Shown here piece by piece: positions 45,563 through 57,895 of a stretch of DNA of 64,000 nucleotides; within the stretch, counting starts at the first letter, position 1; each line of letters begins with the position of its first letter. The stretch lies in NCBI GenBank assembly GCA_902555435.1, contig CACDRL010000005.1, positions 30,048-94,047 of the forward strand, read 5' to 3'. A program made the translations under genes and the position numbers. The notes below the pieces were generated by a model. The model saw only the letters and a program-made list of their open reading frames with translations. It was not told the origin of the DNA and did not search any database. This DNA is from an uncultured Pelagibacteraceae bacterium (GTDB lineage Bacteria > Pseudomonadota > Alphaproteobacteria > Pelagibacterales > Pelagibacteraceae).

Positions 45563-46438
45563 TCAATTAGACAGTTTATCAAATAAAGTTTTACCAATTA
45601 TTGATGGTGATTTTGCGACTGTAATTCCACATTCTTCCATTTTTTTTATTTTATCCTCTGCGCCACCTTTTCCTCCAGAAATAATTGCACCTGCATGCCC
45701 CATTCTTCTTCCTGGAGGTGCAGTAATTCCTGCTATAAATCCAACTGTTGGTTTTTTAATCTTATGGTTTTTCAAAAATTCTGCCGCTTCTTCTTCTGCA
45801 GAGCCTCCTATTTCTCCAATCATTAAAATCGATTGTGTTTCTTCATCATTTAAAAAAAGATCTAAGCAATCAATAAAATTTGTACCATTGATTGGATCAC
45901 CTCCAATTCCAATGCAAGTTGACTGCCCTAATCCATTTTCAGTTGTTTGAGCAACTGCTTCATACGTTAAAGTTCCAGATCTTGATACAATACCAACTGA
46001 ACCTCTTTTGTGAATATTACCGGGCATAATTCCTATTTTACATTCATCTGGAGTTATAATTCCTGGACAATTTGGACCTATAAGTCGGCTATTAGATCCA
46101 TCTAATTTTTTTCTAACCTTAAGCATGTCTTGAATTGGAATTCCTTCAGTAATACAAACAATTAATTTAACAGATGCATCGATAGCTTCTATAATTGCTG
46201 CAGCGGCAAATTTTGCAGGCACATAAATCATAGTGGCGTCTGCCCCAACTGCATCTTTGGCTTCAGATACAGAATTAAATACAGGTCTATCTAAATGCTT
46301 TTGACCTCCTTTTTTAGGAGTAACACCTCCTACTAAATTTGTTCCATATTTTATTGCTTGCTCTGAATGGAAAGTTCCATGAGCACCCGTAAAACCCTGA
46401 CAGATTACTTTTGTTTTTTTATTAACTAATACTGACAT
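45563..46438 (-). CDS. sucD: Succinyl-CoA ligase alpha subunit
   Basis: [45 protein letters not shown]. Confidence 0.97.
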   Translation of the reverse strand: MSVLVNKKTKVICQGFTGAHGTFHSEQAIKYGTNLVGGVTPKKGGQKHLDRPVFNSVSEAKDAVGADATMIYVPAKFAAAAIIEAIDASVKLIVCITEGIPIQDMLKVRKKLDGSNSRLIGPNCPGIITPDECKIGIMPGNIHKRGSVGIVSRSGTLTYEAVAQTTENGLGQSTCIGIGGDPINGTNFIDCLDLFLNDEETQSILMIGEIGGSAEEEAAEFLKNHKIKKPTVGFIAGITAPPGRRMGHAGAIISGGKGGAEDKIKKMEECGITVAKSPSIIGKTLFDKLSN

Positions 46439-47599
46439 TTATTTAATCGCCTCTACAATTTTTTTAGCAGCATCATCTAAATTTTCTGCTGAGATTAATT
46501 TTAAACCTGAATTATCTAAAATTTCTTTTCCCTCTTTAAAATTTGTTCCTGCAAGACGAACTACCAAAGGTACACTAATATTTATTTCTTTTGCAGCATC
46601 CACAACCCCTTGTGCGAGTACGTCACATCTCATTATTCCGCCAAAAATATTTATTAAAATTCCCTTAACATTTTTGTCTGAAAGAATAATTTTAAATGCT
46701 GCAGAAACTTTTTCTTTTGAAGCTCCACCCCCAACATCTAAGAAATTAGCTGGTTCTTTACCATATAATTTAATGATATCCATTGTTGCCATTGCTAGCC
46801 CTGCACCATTAACCATACATCCAATACTTCCATCTAATTTGATATAAGCTAAATCATGTTTGCTAGCTTCAATCTCAGTTGGATCCTCTTCATTTAAATC
46901 TCTTAATTCTTGAATTTCAGGGTGTCTAAATAATGCGTTTGAGTCGAAATTAACTTTTGCGTCTAAACAAACGATCTTTCCCTCTTTTGTTAAAATTAAG
47001 GGATTTACCTCAACCATATTTGCATCTGTACTAATAAACATTTTATAAATTGATTTGATTAGTGAGATTGCTTGATCTTTAGCATCACTGTTTAAATCAA
47101 AAATTTTAATTACTGTCTCACAATCTGAATCTGATATTTCTTCAGCTATATCAACTTTAGTTGTAATAATTTTTTCTGGATTTGAACTTGCTACTTCTTC
47201 AATATCCATTCCACCTTGATCACTTGAAATAAATGCAATCTTTGAACTCGCTCTATCAACTAAACATGATAAATAGAATTCTTTTTCTATATTAGAGGAT
47301 TCTTCAACGTATAATCGCTTAACTTCTCTGCCTTCTGGTCCAGTTTGATGAGTTACCAGTGTTTTACCAAGCAGTTCATTTGCCGAATTTTTTAATTCTT
47401 CAAGTGTATTTAGAATTTTAACTCCTCCAGCTTTACCTCTACCACCAGCGTGAATTTGAGCCTTTAAAACATACTTTTCGGTTTTTAAATTTTTTGCTTT
47501 TTCGATCAAGTCATCAACATTTGTTGAAAAAACTCCTGCTGGAACTATTGCTCCATATTTCTTTAAAATTTCTTTTGCTTGGTGCTCGTGAATATTCAT
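46439..47599 (-). CDS. sucC: Succinyl-CoA ligase beta subunit
   Basis: MNIHEHQAKEILKKYGA, VLKAQIHAGGRGKAGGVK, VNGAGLAMATMDIIKLYG. Confidence 0.97.
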   Translation of the reverse strand: MNIHEHQAKEILKKYGAIVPAGVFSTNVDDLIEKAKNLKTEKYVLKAQIHAGGRGKAGGVKILNTLEELKNSANELLGKTLVTHQTGPEGREVKRLYVEESSNIEKEFYLSCLVDRASSKIAFISSDQGGMDIEEVASSNPEKIITTKVDIAEEISDSDCETVIKIFDLNSDAKDQAISLIKSIYKMFISTDANMVEVNPLILTKEGKIVCLDAKVNFDSNALFRHPEIQELRDLNEEDPTEIEASKHDLAYIKLDGSIGCMVNGAGLAMATMDIIKLYGKEPANFLDVGGGASKEKVSAAFKIILSDKNVKGILINIFGGIMRCDVLAQGVVDAAKEINISVPLVVRLAGTNFKEGKEILDNSGLKLISAENLDDAAKKIVEAIK

Positions 47600-47601
47600 T
47601 A

Positions 47602-48564
<963 letters not shown>

Positions 48565-48574
48565 TTATTTCCTC

Positions 48575-50068
48575 TTATTTCATTGTTGGCATTACAAATT
48601 CTGCGTTTGTACGCACACCTGAAGGCCATCGTGATGTTACTGTTTTAAGTTTAGTATAGAATTTTATTCCTTCCATCCCATGCATGCCGCTATCTCCAAA
48701 TAATGATCTTTTCCAGCCACCAAAACTATGAAAGGCCATAGGAACTGGGATTGGAACATTAATACCAACCATTCCTACTTGAATTTTACTAGCAAATGTT
48801 CTGCCTGCATCACCATCTCTAGTATAAATGCTTACTCCGTTTCCGTATTCATGATCATTGATTAGTTTTGCAGCTTCTTCAAAAGTTTTAACTCTAACTA
48901 CAGATAGAACAGGACCAAAAATTTCTTCTTTATAAATTCTCATGTCTTTATTAACGTGATCAAATAAACAACCACCAATATAAAATCCATTTTCATAACC
49001 TTGGAGCTTTAAGTTTCTTCCATCAACAACTAATTTTGCTCCCTCTTCAACCCCTAAATCAACATAACTTTTTACTTTTTCTAGATGCTCTTTTGTAACT
49101 AGAGGTCCCATCTCTGAAGTTTTATCCATACCAGGTCCTACTTTTAAAGCTTCTGCTTTTTTAGAAAGTCTTGAAACCAGTTCATCACCAATATCTCCTA
49201 CAGCAACAGCAACGGATTGAGCCATACATCTTTCACCTGCAGATCCATAAGCTGCACCCATCAAACCATTTACTGCACCATCCAAATCACAATCTGGCAT
49301 AACCACTAAATGATTTTTTGCTCCTCCAAGTGCTTGTACTCTTTTTTCATTTTTAGCTGAATTTTCGTAAATATATTTTGCAATTGGAGTAGATCCAACA
49401 AAGCTTACAGCTTTAATATCTTTATTTTCTAAAATTGCATCAACAGCTTCTTTATCGCCATTAACCACATTTAATACTCCCTCAGGTAATCCAGCTTCAC
49501 TCAGTAACTCAGCTAATCTAATTGGACATGAAGGATCTTTTTCTGAAGGTTTTAATATAAATGTATTTCCGCAAGCAATTGCTATTGGAAACATCCACAT
49601 AGGTACCATTGCTGGAAAATTAAATGGAGTAATTCCAGCTACTACCCCTAAAGGTTGTCTCATTGACCAACTGTCAACATTTGTGCCAACATTCTCTGAA
49701 TATTCACCTTTTAACAAATGAGGAATTCCACAAGCAAACTCTACTACTTCAAGCCCTCTTGTTAAAGATCCTCTAGCATCCTCAAAAACTTTTCCGTGTT
49801 CTGATACTATTAGCTTTGTTAACTCATCAGAGTTTTTTTCTATTAATTCTTTAAATTTAAATATTATTCTTGCTCTTTGTAGAGGAGGTTTTGCAGACCA
49901 AGTTTCAAATGCTTTTTTGGCTGCCTCTACAGCTTGATCTAAATCAGATTTACTTGCAAGTCTAACCTCAGATTCCTGTTCTCCTGTTGCAGGATTAAAT
50001 ACTTTTCCTTTTCTATCAGATGAACCTGTAATTATTTTTCCATTAACGAAGTGCTCTATTAAATTCAT
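48575..50068 (-). CDS. mmsA: CoA-acylating methylmalonate-semialdehyde dehydrogenase
   Basis: ITPFNFPAMVPMWMFPIAIACGNTFILKPSE, ALGGAKNHLVVMPDCDLD, GSAGERCMAQSVAV. Confidence 0.93.
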   Translation of the reverse strand: MNLIEHFVNGKIITGSSDRKGKVFNPATGEQESEVRLASKSDLDQAVEAAKKAFETWSAKPPLQRARIIFKFKELIEKNSDELTKLIVSEHGKVFEDARGSLTRGLEVVEFACGIPHLLKGEYSENVGTNVDSWSMRQPLGVVAGITPFNFPAMVPMWMFPIAIACGNTFILKPSEKDPSCPIRLAELLSEAGLPEGVLNVVNGDKEAVDAILENKDIKAVSFVGSTPIAKYIYENSAKNEKRVQALGGAKNHLVVMPDCDLDGAVNGLMGAAYGSAGERCMAQSVAVAVGDIGDELVSRLSKKAEALKVGPGMDKTSEMGPLVTKEHLEKVKSYVDLGVEEGAKLVVDGRNLKLQGYENGFYIGGCLFDHVNKDMRIYKEEIFGPVLSVVRVKTFEEAAKLINDHEYGNGVSIYTRDGDAGRTFASKIQVGMVGINVPIPVPMAFHSFGGWKRSLFGDSGMHGMEGIKFYTKLKTVTSRWPSGVRTNAEFVMPTMK

Positions 50069-50107
50069 GAATACGGTCTTTTAAATCAAAAAAACTTAAT
50101 AGTCTAT

Positions 50108-50887
50108 TTAAACATTGGCCGTAGCTAACATTTTTTTAATTTCTGCAATTGCTTTTGCTGGATTTAGGCCTTTAGGACAAGCATTTGTACAATTTAAAAT
50201 AGTGTGACATCTGTAAAGTTTTAATTCATCAGCAACTTTTTTTAATCTTGCTTTTCTTTCTTCATCTCTACTATCAACGATCCATCGGTATGCTTGTAAA
50301 AGGACTGCTGGACCTAAATATTTATCTCCATTCCACCAATAACTTGGACAAGATGTTGAACAACATGCACACATAATACATTCATAAGCGCCATCAAGTT
50401 TTGCTCTATCTTCTTGGGATTGATAAATTTCTGTTGTTTCTTTTTTGGAATTATTTTTTAGCCAAGGTTCAATAGATTGATACTGTTTATACAAACCATC
50501 TAAATCACCAATTAAATCTCTTTTAACTTTCAAGTGCGGTAGTGGATATATATCTATGTCCCCATCAATATCTGAATGTGGAGTTGTGCACGCTAAACCA
50601 TTTTTGCCACCCATGTTCATAGCACAAGAGCCACAAACTCCATGAGCACAAGATCTTCTATAAGCTAATGTTGGATCAATTTCGTTTTTAATTTTATTTA
50701 AAATATCCAAAACTTTTGAAGGACAGTTATCCATATCAACTTCATAAGTATCAATTCTTGGATTTTCTTCAGTAGAGGGATCCCATCTATAAACATTTAC
50801 TTTTCTAAGATTTTTAGAACCTGTTTTATCTTTAAAATATTTGCCTTTTTTGACTTCAGAATTTTTTGGTAAATTCAATTGCGCCAT
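50108..50887 (-). CDS. sdhB: Succinate dehydrogenase iron-sulfur subunit
   Basis: [53 protein letters not shown]. Confidence 0.97.
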   Translation of the reverse strand: MAQLNLPKNSEVKKGKYFKDKTGSKNLRKVNVYRWDPSTEENPRIDTYEVDMDNCPSKVLDILNKIKNEIDPTLAYRRSCAHGVCGSCAMNMGGKNGLACTTPHSDIDGDIDIYPLPHLKVKRDLIGDLDGLYKQYQSIEPWLKNNSKKETTEIYQSQEDRAKLDGAYECIMCACCSTSCPSYWWNGDKYLGPAVLLQAYRWIVDSRDEERKARLKKVADELKLYRCHTILNCTNACPKGLNPAKAIAEIKKMLATANV

Positions 50888-52662
50888 TAGTATACCCGCT
50901 CTTGTGGTGGAAAATACTGAACTTCATTGGTCAAAGTTGACTTATGAACTGGTCTGTAACTAATTTTTGTATTTTTTCCATCACACCAAGCAAGGGTATG
51001 TTGCATAAACTTTTCATCATCTCTTTTTGGATAATCGTCTCTTGCATGCGCTCCTCTGCTTTCTTTTCTGTGATATGCAGATTCTACTGTCGTTACTGCT
51101 TGTCTAATTAAATTATCAAATTCTAAAGTTTCAACTAAATCAGTATTAAACACTAAAGATCTATCTTTAACAGAAATAGAGTCAATTCCATCATAAGTTT
51201 TTCTAATATCGTCAACACCTTCTTTTAAATTTTTTTCTGTTCTAAATACTGCGCATTTAGATTGCATTGTTTTTTGCATTGAAAGTCTAAGCTCTGCAGT
51301 ACTATTACTTCCATCTGCATTTCTTAACTTATCAAATCTATCTAAACATTTTTGTGTCTCAGACTCTGGTATTTCTTCATGAGGAGTTCCAGTTTTAACT
51401 AATTCTGCCGCTCTTTTTGCTGCTGCTCTTCCAAATACAACTAAATCAATTAGTGAATTAGAACCAAGTCTATTTGCACCATGAACAGAAACACATGCTG
51501 CTTCTCCTATAGCCATCAGACCTGGAACAGTTTTTTCTGAACCATTAACAGTTAAAACTTCAGCTTTATAATTTGTTGGAATTCCTCCCATATTATAATG
51601 AACTGTTGGTACAACTGGTATAGGCTCTTTAGTTACATCTACATTTGCAAACAATCTTGCAGCATCAGTAATTCCTGGAAGTCTACTTTCAATAATATCT
51701 TTATCTAAATGACTTAAGTTTAAATTAACATGATCTTGATCTTTTCCAACACCTCTTCCCTCATTTATTTCAATAGACATTGATCTACTAACAACATCTC
51801 TTGATGCTAGATCTTTTGCATTTGGAGCATATCTTTCCATAAATCTTTCACCCTTAGAGTTTGTTAGATAACCACCCTCTCCTCGAGCACCCTCTGTTAT
51901 TAATGTGCCATGACCATATATTCCTGTTGGATGAAATTGAACAAACTCCATATCCTGAAGGGGTAATCCAGCTCTTAAAACCATTGCATTTCCATCTCCT
52001 GTACAAGTATGTGCAGAAGTAGCTGAATAATAAACTTTCCCATATCCACCAGTTGCTATAATTACAGTATGTGCTCTGAATCTATGGATTGTTCCATCAT
52101 TTAAATTCCAAGCAATTAATCCCTTACAAGCTCCATCTTTCATTAAAAGATCTAATGCAAAATATTCAATAAAAAATTCAGTGTTATGTTTTAAGGCCTG
52201 TCCATAAAGTGTATGAAGAATCGCATGACCAGTTCTATCTGCAGCAGCACAGGTTCTTTGTACAATTCCGTTTCCATAATTTTTTGTCATTCCACCAAAA
52301 GGTCTTTGATAGATTTTTCCTTCTTCAGTTCTACTAAATGGAACTCCATATTTTTCTAATTCTAAAACTGCTTTTGGAGCTTCTTTACATAAATATTCAA
52401 TACTATCTTGATCTCCTAACCAATCTGCACCTTTGACCGTATCATACATGTGCCATCTCCAGTCATCTTCTCCCATGTTTCCAAGCGCAGCTGAGATGCC
52501 TCCTTGTGCAGCAGATGTATGACTTCTAGTTGGAAATACTTTTGAAATACAGGCTGTTTTCAATCCAGCTTCACTCAATCCAACAGCAGCTCTCAAGCCA
52601 GATCCCCCAGCTCCTAAGACAACTACATCATATTCATGATCTATAATATTATAAGCGCTCAT
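50887..52662 (-). CDS. sdhA: Succinate dehydrogenase flavoprotein subunit
   Basis: [60 protein letters not shown]. Confidence 0.97.
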   Translation of the reverse strand: MSAYNIIDHEYDVVVLGAGGSGLRAAVGLSEAGLKTACISKVFPTRSHTSAAQGGISAALGNMGEDDWRWHMYDTVKGADWLGDQDSIEYLCKEAPKAVLELEKYGVPFSRTEEGKIYQRPFGGMTKNYGNGIVQRTCAAADRTGHAILHTLYGQALKHNTEFFIEYFALDLLMKDGACKGLIAWNLNDGTIHRFRAHTVIIATGGYGKVYYSATSAHTCTGDGNAMVLRAGLPLQDMEFVQFHPTGIYGHGTLITEGARGEGGYLTNSKGERFMERYAPNAKDLASRDVVSRSMSIEINEGRGVGKDQDHVNLNLSHLDKDIIESRLPGITDAARLFANVDVTKEPIPVVPTVHYNMGGIPTNYKAEVLTVNGSEKTVPGLMAIGEAACVSVHGANRLGSNSLIDLVVFGRAAAKRAAELVKTGTPHEEIPESETQKCLDRFDKLRNADGSNSTAELRLSMQKTMQSKCAVFRTEKNLKEGVDDIRKTYDGIDSISVKDRSLVFNTDLVETLEFDNLIRQAVTTVESAYHRKESRGAHARDDYPKRDDEKFMQHTLAWCDGKNTKISYRPVHKSTLTNEVQYFPPQERVY

Positions 52663-52988
52663 TATTTTAGATTAAGTAAAATTATTATTGTTAATAATGG
52701 TATGATTATAGCAGAAATATAGAGAAGTCTGTTTGCGACATATTTGGTTTTTTCGTTGGAAATATAGTCCTCAAAAACCTCACTAATACTTAAAGCAGAA
52801 AAAAAATAAGCAAAAATTAAAAATATACTAAATATAAACTTATTTGTTTTATTTGAAAAAAAACTAACTACTTCAGAATAATTTCCATCATAAATTGATA
52901 TGAAATTAATTATAAACCAAAACATTAAAGGGACTAAAATTATTGATGATAATTTTAAAAATACCCATTTTTTTGTAGCTAAATTCAT
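52662..52988 (-). CDS. sdhD: Succinate dehydrogenase membrane anchor subunit
   Basis: Small 3-TM protein between sdhC and sdhA. ATG at 52988 ([10 protein letters not shown]) sits just after the sdhC stop. Confidence 0.8.
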   Translation of the reverse strand: MNLATKKWVFLKLSSIILVPLMFWFIINFISIYDGNYSEVVSFFSNKTNKFIFSIFLIFAYFFSALSISEVFEDYISNEKTKYVANRLLYISAIIIPLLTIIILLNLK

Positions 52989-52989
52989 A

Positions 52990-53373
52990 TTAAAAAAAAT
53001 TTTTTCCAATTAAGTAAAATAAAATTGTTAAAATTAATGAACCAAAGATCACCATCAAACCTGTGATACGAGTAGTCTTTAGTTCGTAGCCATGACCCAT
53101 ATCCATAATTAAATGTCTAATTTCACTGAGAATTTGAAAACTAAAAGACCAAGCTAATCCTATTGCAACAAATTTTCCAAGAAACGAATTCAAAAAAAGA
53201 TTTATCAAATCATATTTAGGTTCTCCTAAAACTAACCAAGAGGCCCAGACGCAAACTAAAGTTATTGCTATGATATTAATTATTCCAGTAATTCTATGTG
53301 ATATAGATACAAGTGATGATATGTGCCATCTATAAATTTGTATATGAGGAGAAAGAGGTCTTTTACTTTCCAT
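52990..53373 (-). CDS. sdhC: Succinate dehydrogenase cytochrome b556 subunit
   Basis: RPLSPHIQIYRWHISSLVSISHRITG, HLIMDMGHGYEL heme-region motif. Confidence 0.92.
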   Translation of the reverse strand: MESKRPLSPHIQIYRWHISSLVSISHRITGIINIIAITLVCVWASWLVLGEPKYDLINLFLNSFLGKFVAIGLAWSFSFQILSEIRHLIMDMGHGYELKTTRITGLMVIFGSLILTILFYLIGKNFF

Positions 53374-54370
53374 AAAAATTATTTTTTATTAATGTCTCCG
53401 CAATTTCAACTGCATTTAAGGCTGCACCTCTAAGTAAGTTATCTGATACAATCCACATATTTAAACAATTCTTTTTAGTCTTATCCTCTCTAATTCTAGA
53501 AATAAATGTCTCATCTTTTCCTGTCGCTTCAAGTGGAGTTGAATATCCTCCATCTTTTCTATCATCAATTACTTTGCAGCCTTCCATTTTTTCAAGACAT
53601 TCTTTAATTTGATCAATTGTGAATTCTTTTTCTAATTCTAAATTTACAGCTTCAGAATGAGAAACTAAAACAGGTACTCTTACACAAGTTGCTGATAGTT
53701 CAATATTTTGATCTAAAATTTTTTTAGTCTCATTAGTCATTTTTAATTCCTCTTTTGTATATCCATCATCAGCAAAAACATCGATATGTGGAATTAAGTT
53801 AAATGAAATTTGTTTTGTAAAATTTTTTGACTCAATTTTTTTGTTTTCTAATGCTAGTTTTGTCTGTTCAACTAATTCGTCCATTGGTGCTTTACCTCCA
53901 CCAGATACAGATTGATAAGTAGCTACAACAACTCTTTTTATTTTAAATAATTCATGAATTGGTTTTAGTGGTAAAACTAATTGTGCAGTTGAGCAGTTAG
54001 GGTTAGCAATAATATTTTTTTTTATATTTTTTAAGTCATCAGCATTTACTTGGGGTACAATTAAAGGAACATCAGGATCCATTCTATAAAAACTAGAGTT
54101 GTCTATTACAATGCTGTGATTTGCTGCTTTAGAGGCATAAGCTTCTGAAATTTTTCCACCTGCTGCAAAAAAAGTAATTTTTGCTTTTGAAAAATCAAAA
54201 GTCTTTAAATTTTCAACTTCTATGTCTTTACCTTTAAAATTAATTTTTGAACCAGCACTTCTTGCAGATGCAACTAGGTAAACTTCCGAAATAGGCAAAT
54301 TTTTCCTCTCAAGCACTTCTAGTACTTTTCTTCCAACATTGCCTGTGGCTCCAACTATAGCTATATTCAT
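53363..54370 (-). CDS. asd: Aspartate-semialdehyde dehydrogenase
   Basis: IAIVGATGNVGRKVLEVLERK, NPNCSTAQLVLPLKPI, RVPVLVSHSEAVNLE. Confidence 0.95.
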   Translation of the reverse strand: MNIAIVGATGNVGRKVLEVLERKNLPISEVYLVASARSAGSKINFKGKDIEVENLKTFDFSKAKITFFAAGGKISEAYASKAANHSIVIDNSSFYRMDPDVPLIVPQVNADDLKNIKKNIIANPNCSTAQLVLPLKPIHELFKIKRVVVATYQSVSGGGKAPMDELVEQTKLALENKKIESKNFTKQISFNLIPHIDVFADDGYTKEELKMTNETKKILDQNIELSATCVRVPVLVSHSEAVNLELEKEFTIDQIKECLEKMEGCKVIDDRKDGGYSTPLEATGKDETFISRIREDKTKKNCLNMWIVSDNLLRGAALNAVEIAETLIKNNFYGK

Positions 54371-54385
54371 GATGAGGTTGTTATA

Positions 54386-55495
54386 CTAAATGAAAGGTAA
54401 ATCGCAAACTTTTCCAACGCAATTATGTCCATTTACAACAACTTTTATATTTTGCTCAGGATTCCAGTATTCTTTTTGCATCATAGCTATACCAATTACT
54501 TTTTTGAAGTGAGGTGAATAGCAGGCGGATCTTAATTCTCCAATTACGTTGTTGTTATCATCTGTCAAATCTAGAGAGCCAGTTACACTAATTTCATTTA
54601 TATCAATTTTGATACCCATTAACTTTTTGGTAATTCCGTCTTCTTTAATTTTTATTAATTTCTCCTTACCCAAAAATTTTACATCACTATCTAAATTAAC
54701 ATACTTATCGAAACCACACTCAAACGGGTTATCATTGTTATCCATATCGTTTCCAAATGATAGAAGTGCACTTTCAATTCTCTCTATTAAATTAGGGCAA
54801 CCAGGTTTAACATTAAATTCTTTACCAACTTCAAATAAATGATCATATAACTTTTGACCAGATTCAGTATTTTGAACATAAATTTCATAACCACCTTGCT
54901 TAGACCAACCTGATTGTGCAATTAAATGATTAACTCCTTCAAAATTAAAATAATCAAATCCAAAAAATTTTAATTTAGTAATTTTTTCACCAAATACTTT
55001 TTCCATTAACTTAAATGATTTTGGGCCTTGAACAGCCATAATGTCTACATTTGGTTCAAAGATTTTAACATCAAATTTATTTCCAATTGCTAATCCTTTT
55101 GCAAATAAAATTACATCAGAGTCTGCAATAGATATCCACCACTTCTCCTGATTTAATCTCAACACCACAGGGTCATTAATTAATCCGGCCTGGTCATCTA
55201 TAATTGGACAATAATAACATCTACCATCTTTAGATTTAGATAAATCTCTACAAGTCATTAATTGGATTAATTTAGCTGAATCTTTTCCTGAAATTTCAAC
55301 CTGCCTTTCTGCGGCAACATCCCAAATTTGAACATGCTCTTTTAAGTGATGATAAGAATCCTCTAGAGATCCAAACGCTGCCGGTAGCAACATATGATTA
55401 TAGATTGTATAAGCCGTTACACCTTGTTTTTCTATTCTTGAAGTATAAGGTGTACCTCGGAGTCTTCTAGATTTTGCTATTGAATAATTTTTCAT
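54386..55495 (-). CDS. dmdA: Dimethylsulfoniopropionate demethylase DmdA
   Basis: 369 aa GcvT-fold; [63 protein letters not shown]... closely resembles remembered SAR11 DmdA; clustered with dmdB/dmdC-like genes. Confidence 0.93.
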   Translation of the reverse strand: MKNYSIAKSRRLRGTPYTSRIEKQGVTAYTIYNHMLLPAAFGSLEDSYHHLKEHVQIWDVAAERQVEISGKDSAKLIQLMTCRDLSKSKDGRCYYCPIIDDQAGLINDPVVLRLNQEKWWISIADSDVILFAKGLAIGNKFDVKIFEPNVDIMAVQGPKSFKLMEKVFGEKITKLKFFGFDYFNFEGVNHLIAQSGWSKQGGYEIYVQNTESGQKLYDHLFEVGKEFNVKPGCPNLIERIESALLSFGNDMDNNDNPFECGFDKYVNLDSDVKFLGKEKLIKIKEDGITKKLMGIKIDINEISVTGSLDLTDDNNNVIGELRSACYSPHFKKVIGIAMMQKEYWNPEQNIKVVVNGHNCVGKVCDLPFI

Positions 55496-56268
55496 TTATT
55501 TAAAAATTCTAAAACCTTGTCCCGCATTTCAAATGCTTTTTCAATCATAATCATATGTCCACATCCTTCAATTACATGAACTGTTGGATTTTTGATCAAT
55601 TGAGAAAATTTTTTTCCAGAATCTAAGTTGACCATTTTGTCTAAAGAACCAAAAACAAACATTGATGGAACTTCGATAGATCCAGCTGCAGTTGATCCAT
55701 TTTTATAATTATTACAAGCTATAAGATCCACAGCAAGTATTTCACTTATATCTTTTGGGGATTGAATAATTCTTTCAACTGGATTTCCACCTATAAATTT
55801 TTTTGAACCTTCATATCCCCACTTCATCATTAATTTTACTGCATCAGAATCTCCGTTTTCTGCAAGCTCAATCAAATCAGGATGAACAGGCATTTTATTA
55901 GATCCACCTATAAAAACTAATTTTTTTAATCTTTCTTTGTATCTATGAGAATACTCAAGTATTTCTAGACACCCCTGTGAGTGACCAACTAAAATTAAAC
56001 TTTTAAGACTTAAAGTATCAAATACAAGTTCCAACCACTCTGCTATTTCTTCAATAGTTTTTAAACATGGGCCTTCAGAATTTCCATGCCCTGGTAAATC
56101 AATAGATAATACATTGAAATTATTGTTAGAAAAAAATTGCTCACTCAATGACCAAACAATATGTGATAAGCCACTTCCATGAAGAAAAACAATGGTATCT
56201 TTGTTTTTATCTATACCTTTACCGTTGTCTGAAGCAAAAATACTTTTATTTTCGATCTCAAATATCAA
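55492..56268 (-). CDS. Alpha/beta hydrolase within the DMSP demethylation cluster
   Basis: [12 protein letters not shown] oxyanion region, VGHSQGCLE nucleophile elbow, FGSLDKMV (Asp), [10 protein letters not shown] (His). 4-bp overlap with dmdA. Confidence 0.88.
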   Translation of the reverse strand: MIFEIENKSIFASDNGKGIDKNKDTIVFLHGSGLSHIVWSLSEQFFSNNNFNVLSIDLPGHGNSEGPCLKTIEEIAEWLELVFDTLSLKSLILVGHSQGCLEILEYSHRYKERLKKLVFIGGSNKMPVHPDLIELAENGDSDAVKLMMKWGYEGSKKFIGGNPVERIIQSPKDISEILAVDLIACNNYKNGSTAAGSIEVPSMFVFGSLDKMVNLDSGKKFSQLIKNPTVHVIEGCGHMIMIEKAFEMRDKVLEFLNK

Positions 56269-56276
56269 TTAAATTC

Positions 56277-57893
56277 CTAAACTTTTTTTCTCAGTTCAAA
56301 CTTCTGTATTTTTCCAGTTGATGTTTTAGGTAGTTCACAAAAAACAACCTTTTTAGGAACTTTAAATCCAGCTAAAGTTTCTTTACAGAAATCAATTAAT
56401 TCTTTTTCAGTAACAGGCTTATCTTGAACCATCTCTATAAAAGCACAAGGAACCTCCCCCCATTTTTCATCTGGTTTAGCAACTACGGCTGCTATTGAAA
56501 CTGAAGGATGTTTAGATAGTGTATTCTCAATTTCTATTGATGAAATATTTTCTCCACCTGAAATAATAATATCCTTAGATCTATCTTGAATTTTTACATA
56601 CCCATCAGGAAACATAACTGCCAAGTCACCACTATGAAACCATCCATTTTTCATTGCTTTGTTAGTAGCTTCTTTGTCTTTAAAGTAACCTTTCATTACC
56701 ACATTTCCTCTAATCATGATCTCACCGATAGTTTTTCCATCTTTAGGAACTTCTTTCATCGTCTCTGGATCTAAAACGGTTACTCCTTCTGTATTAGGAT
56801 ACCTTACTCCTTGTCTAGCTTTAATCTCATTTTGTCTATCCTCATCTAAGTCGTTCCATCCATCATTCCACGCACATTGAGTAACATGACCATATGTTTC
56901 GGTAAGACCATAAACATGCATAACCTCAAACCCAAGCGATTTCATTTTTTTAAAAATAATACTTGGAGGAGGTGCTCCAGCAGTTAAGACGTAAACTTTA
57001 TGTTTTAATTTTTTTTTATCACTTTCAGGAGCTCCTGTTATCATGTTCAAAACTATCGGTGCTCCTCCAAAATGAGTAATGTCATATTTATCAATAAGTT
57101 CAAAAATTTTCTTAACATCAATATTTCTTAAGCAAATTGTTCTTCCATTTAACATTGGAACTGTCCATGGATAGCACCAGCCATTACAATGAAACATAGG
57201 CACAACTGTTAAAAAGTTTAAACGATTAGGCATGTTCCAAGCAACAGTACTTCCTGTAGACATTAAGTACGCACCTCTATGATGATAGACAACACCTTTA
57301 GGATTGCCAGTTGTACCTGAAGTATAACTTAAAGATATTGCTTGCCATTCATCATCAGGCATTTTCCAATCAAAGTTCTCATCTCCGGTATTTAAAAAAC
57401 TTTCGTATTCTAAATCTCCAATTTTTTCTAATTTTGATTGATCAGCATGTTTGTCATTAATATCTATAACGGTGATTTCTTTATTTAAATTTTTTAAAGC
57501 TTTTTTTACTTCTACATGTAATTGTCTATCTACTACCAATACCTTTGCATCACTGTGATTTAAAATGTAATTAATTGTATTAGCATCTAATCTTATATTT
57601 ATTGTATTTAAAACAGCTCCTGTCATTGGAACTGAATAGTGCGCTTCAAATATTTCGGGAGTATTAAAAGCTAAAAAAGATACCGTATCTCCTTTTTTGA
57701 TACCAATTTTAGAAAGTGCGCTAGCAAACTTTACAGCTCTTTTATATACTTCATTCCAAGTATAGCTTCTATCCTCATAAACTATAGCTTCATAATCAGG
57801 ATAAACATCTTTGGCTCTTTGCAAAAATGTTAATGGTGTTAATGGAACGTGATTTGCATTATTTTTATCTAGATTTATATCGTAATGATTCAT
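56277..57893 (-). CDS. dmdB: Acyl-CoA ligase, probable 3-methylmercaptopropionate-CoA ligase
   Basis: AMP-binding SLSYTSGTTGNPKGVVYHHRG, YGLTETYGHVTQC, GWFHSGDLAVMFPDGYVKIQDRSKDIIISGGENISS; clustered with dmdA and dmdC. Confidence 0.82.
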   Translation of the reverse strand: MNHYDINLDKNNANHVPLTPLTFLQRAKDVYPDYEAIVYEDRSYTWNEVYKRAVKFASALSKIGIKKGDTVSFLAFNTPEIFEAHYSVPMTGAVLNTINIRLDANTINYILNHSDAKVLVVDRQLHVEVKKALKNLNKEITVIDINDKHADQSKLEKIGDLEYESFLNTGDENFDWKMPDDEWQAISLSYTSGTTGNPKGVVYHHRGAYLMSTGSTVAWNMPNRLNFLTVVPMFHCNGWCYPWTVPMLNGRTICLRNIDVKKIFELIDKYDITHFGGAPIVLNMITGAPESDKKKLKHKVYVLTAGAPPPSIIFKKMKSLGFEVMHVYGLTETYGHVTQCAWNDGWNDLDEDRQNEIKARQGVRYPNTEGVTVLDPETMKEVPKDGKTIGEIMIRGNVVMKGYFKDKEATNKAMKNGWFHSGDLAVMFPDGYVKIQDRSKDIIISGGENISSIEIENTLSKHPSVSIAAVVAKPDEKWGEVPCAFIEMVQDKPVTEKELIDFCKETLAGFKVPKKVVFCELPKTSTGKIQKFELRKKV

Positions 57894-57895
57894 TA

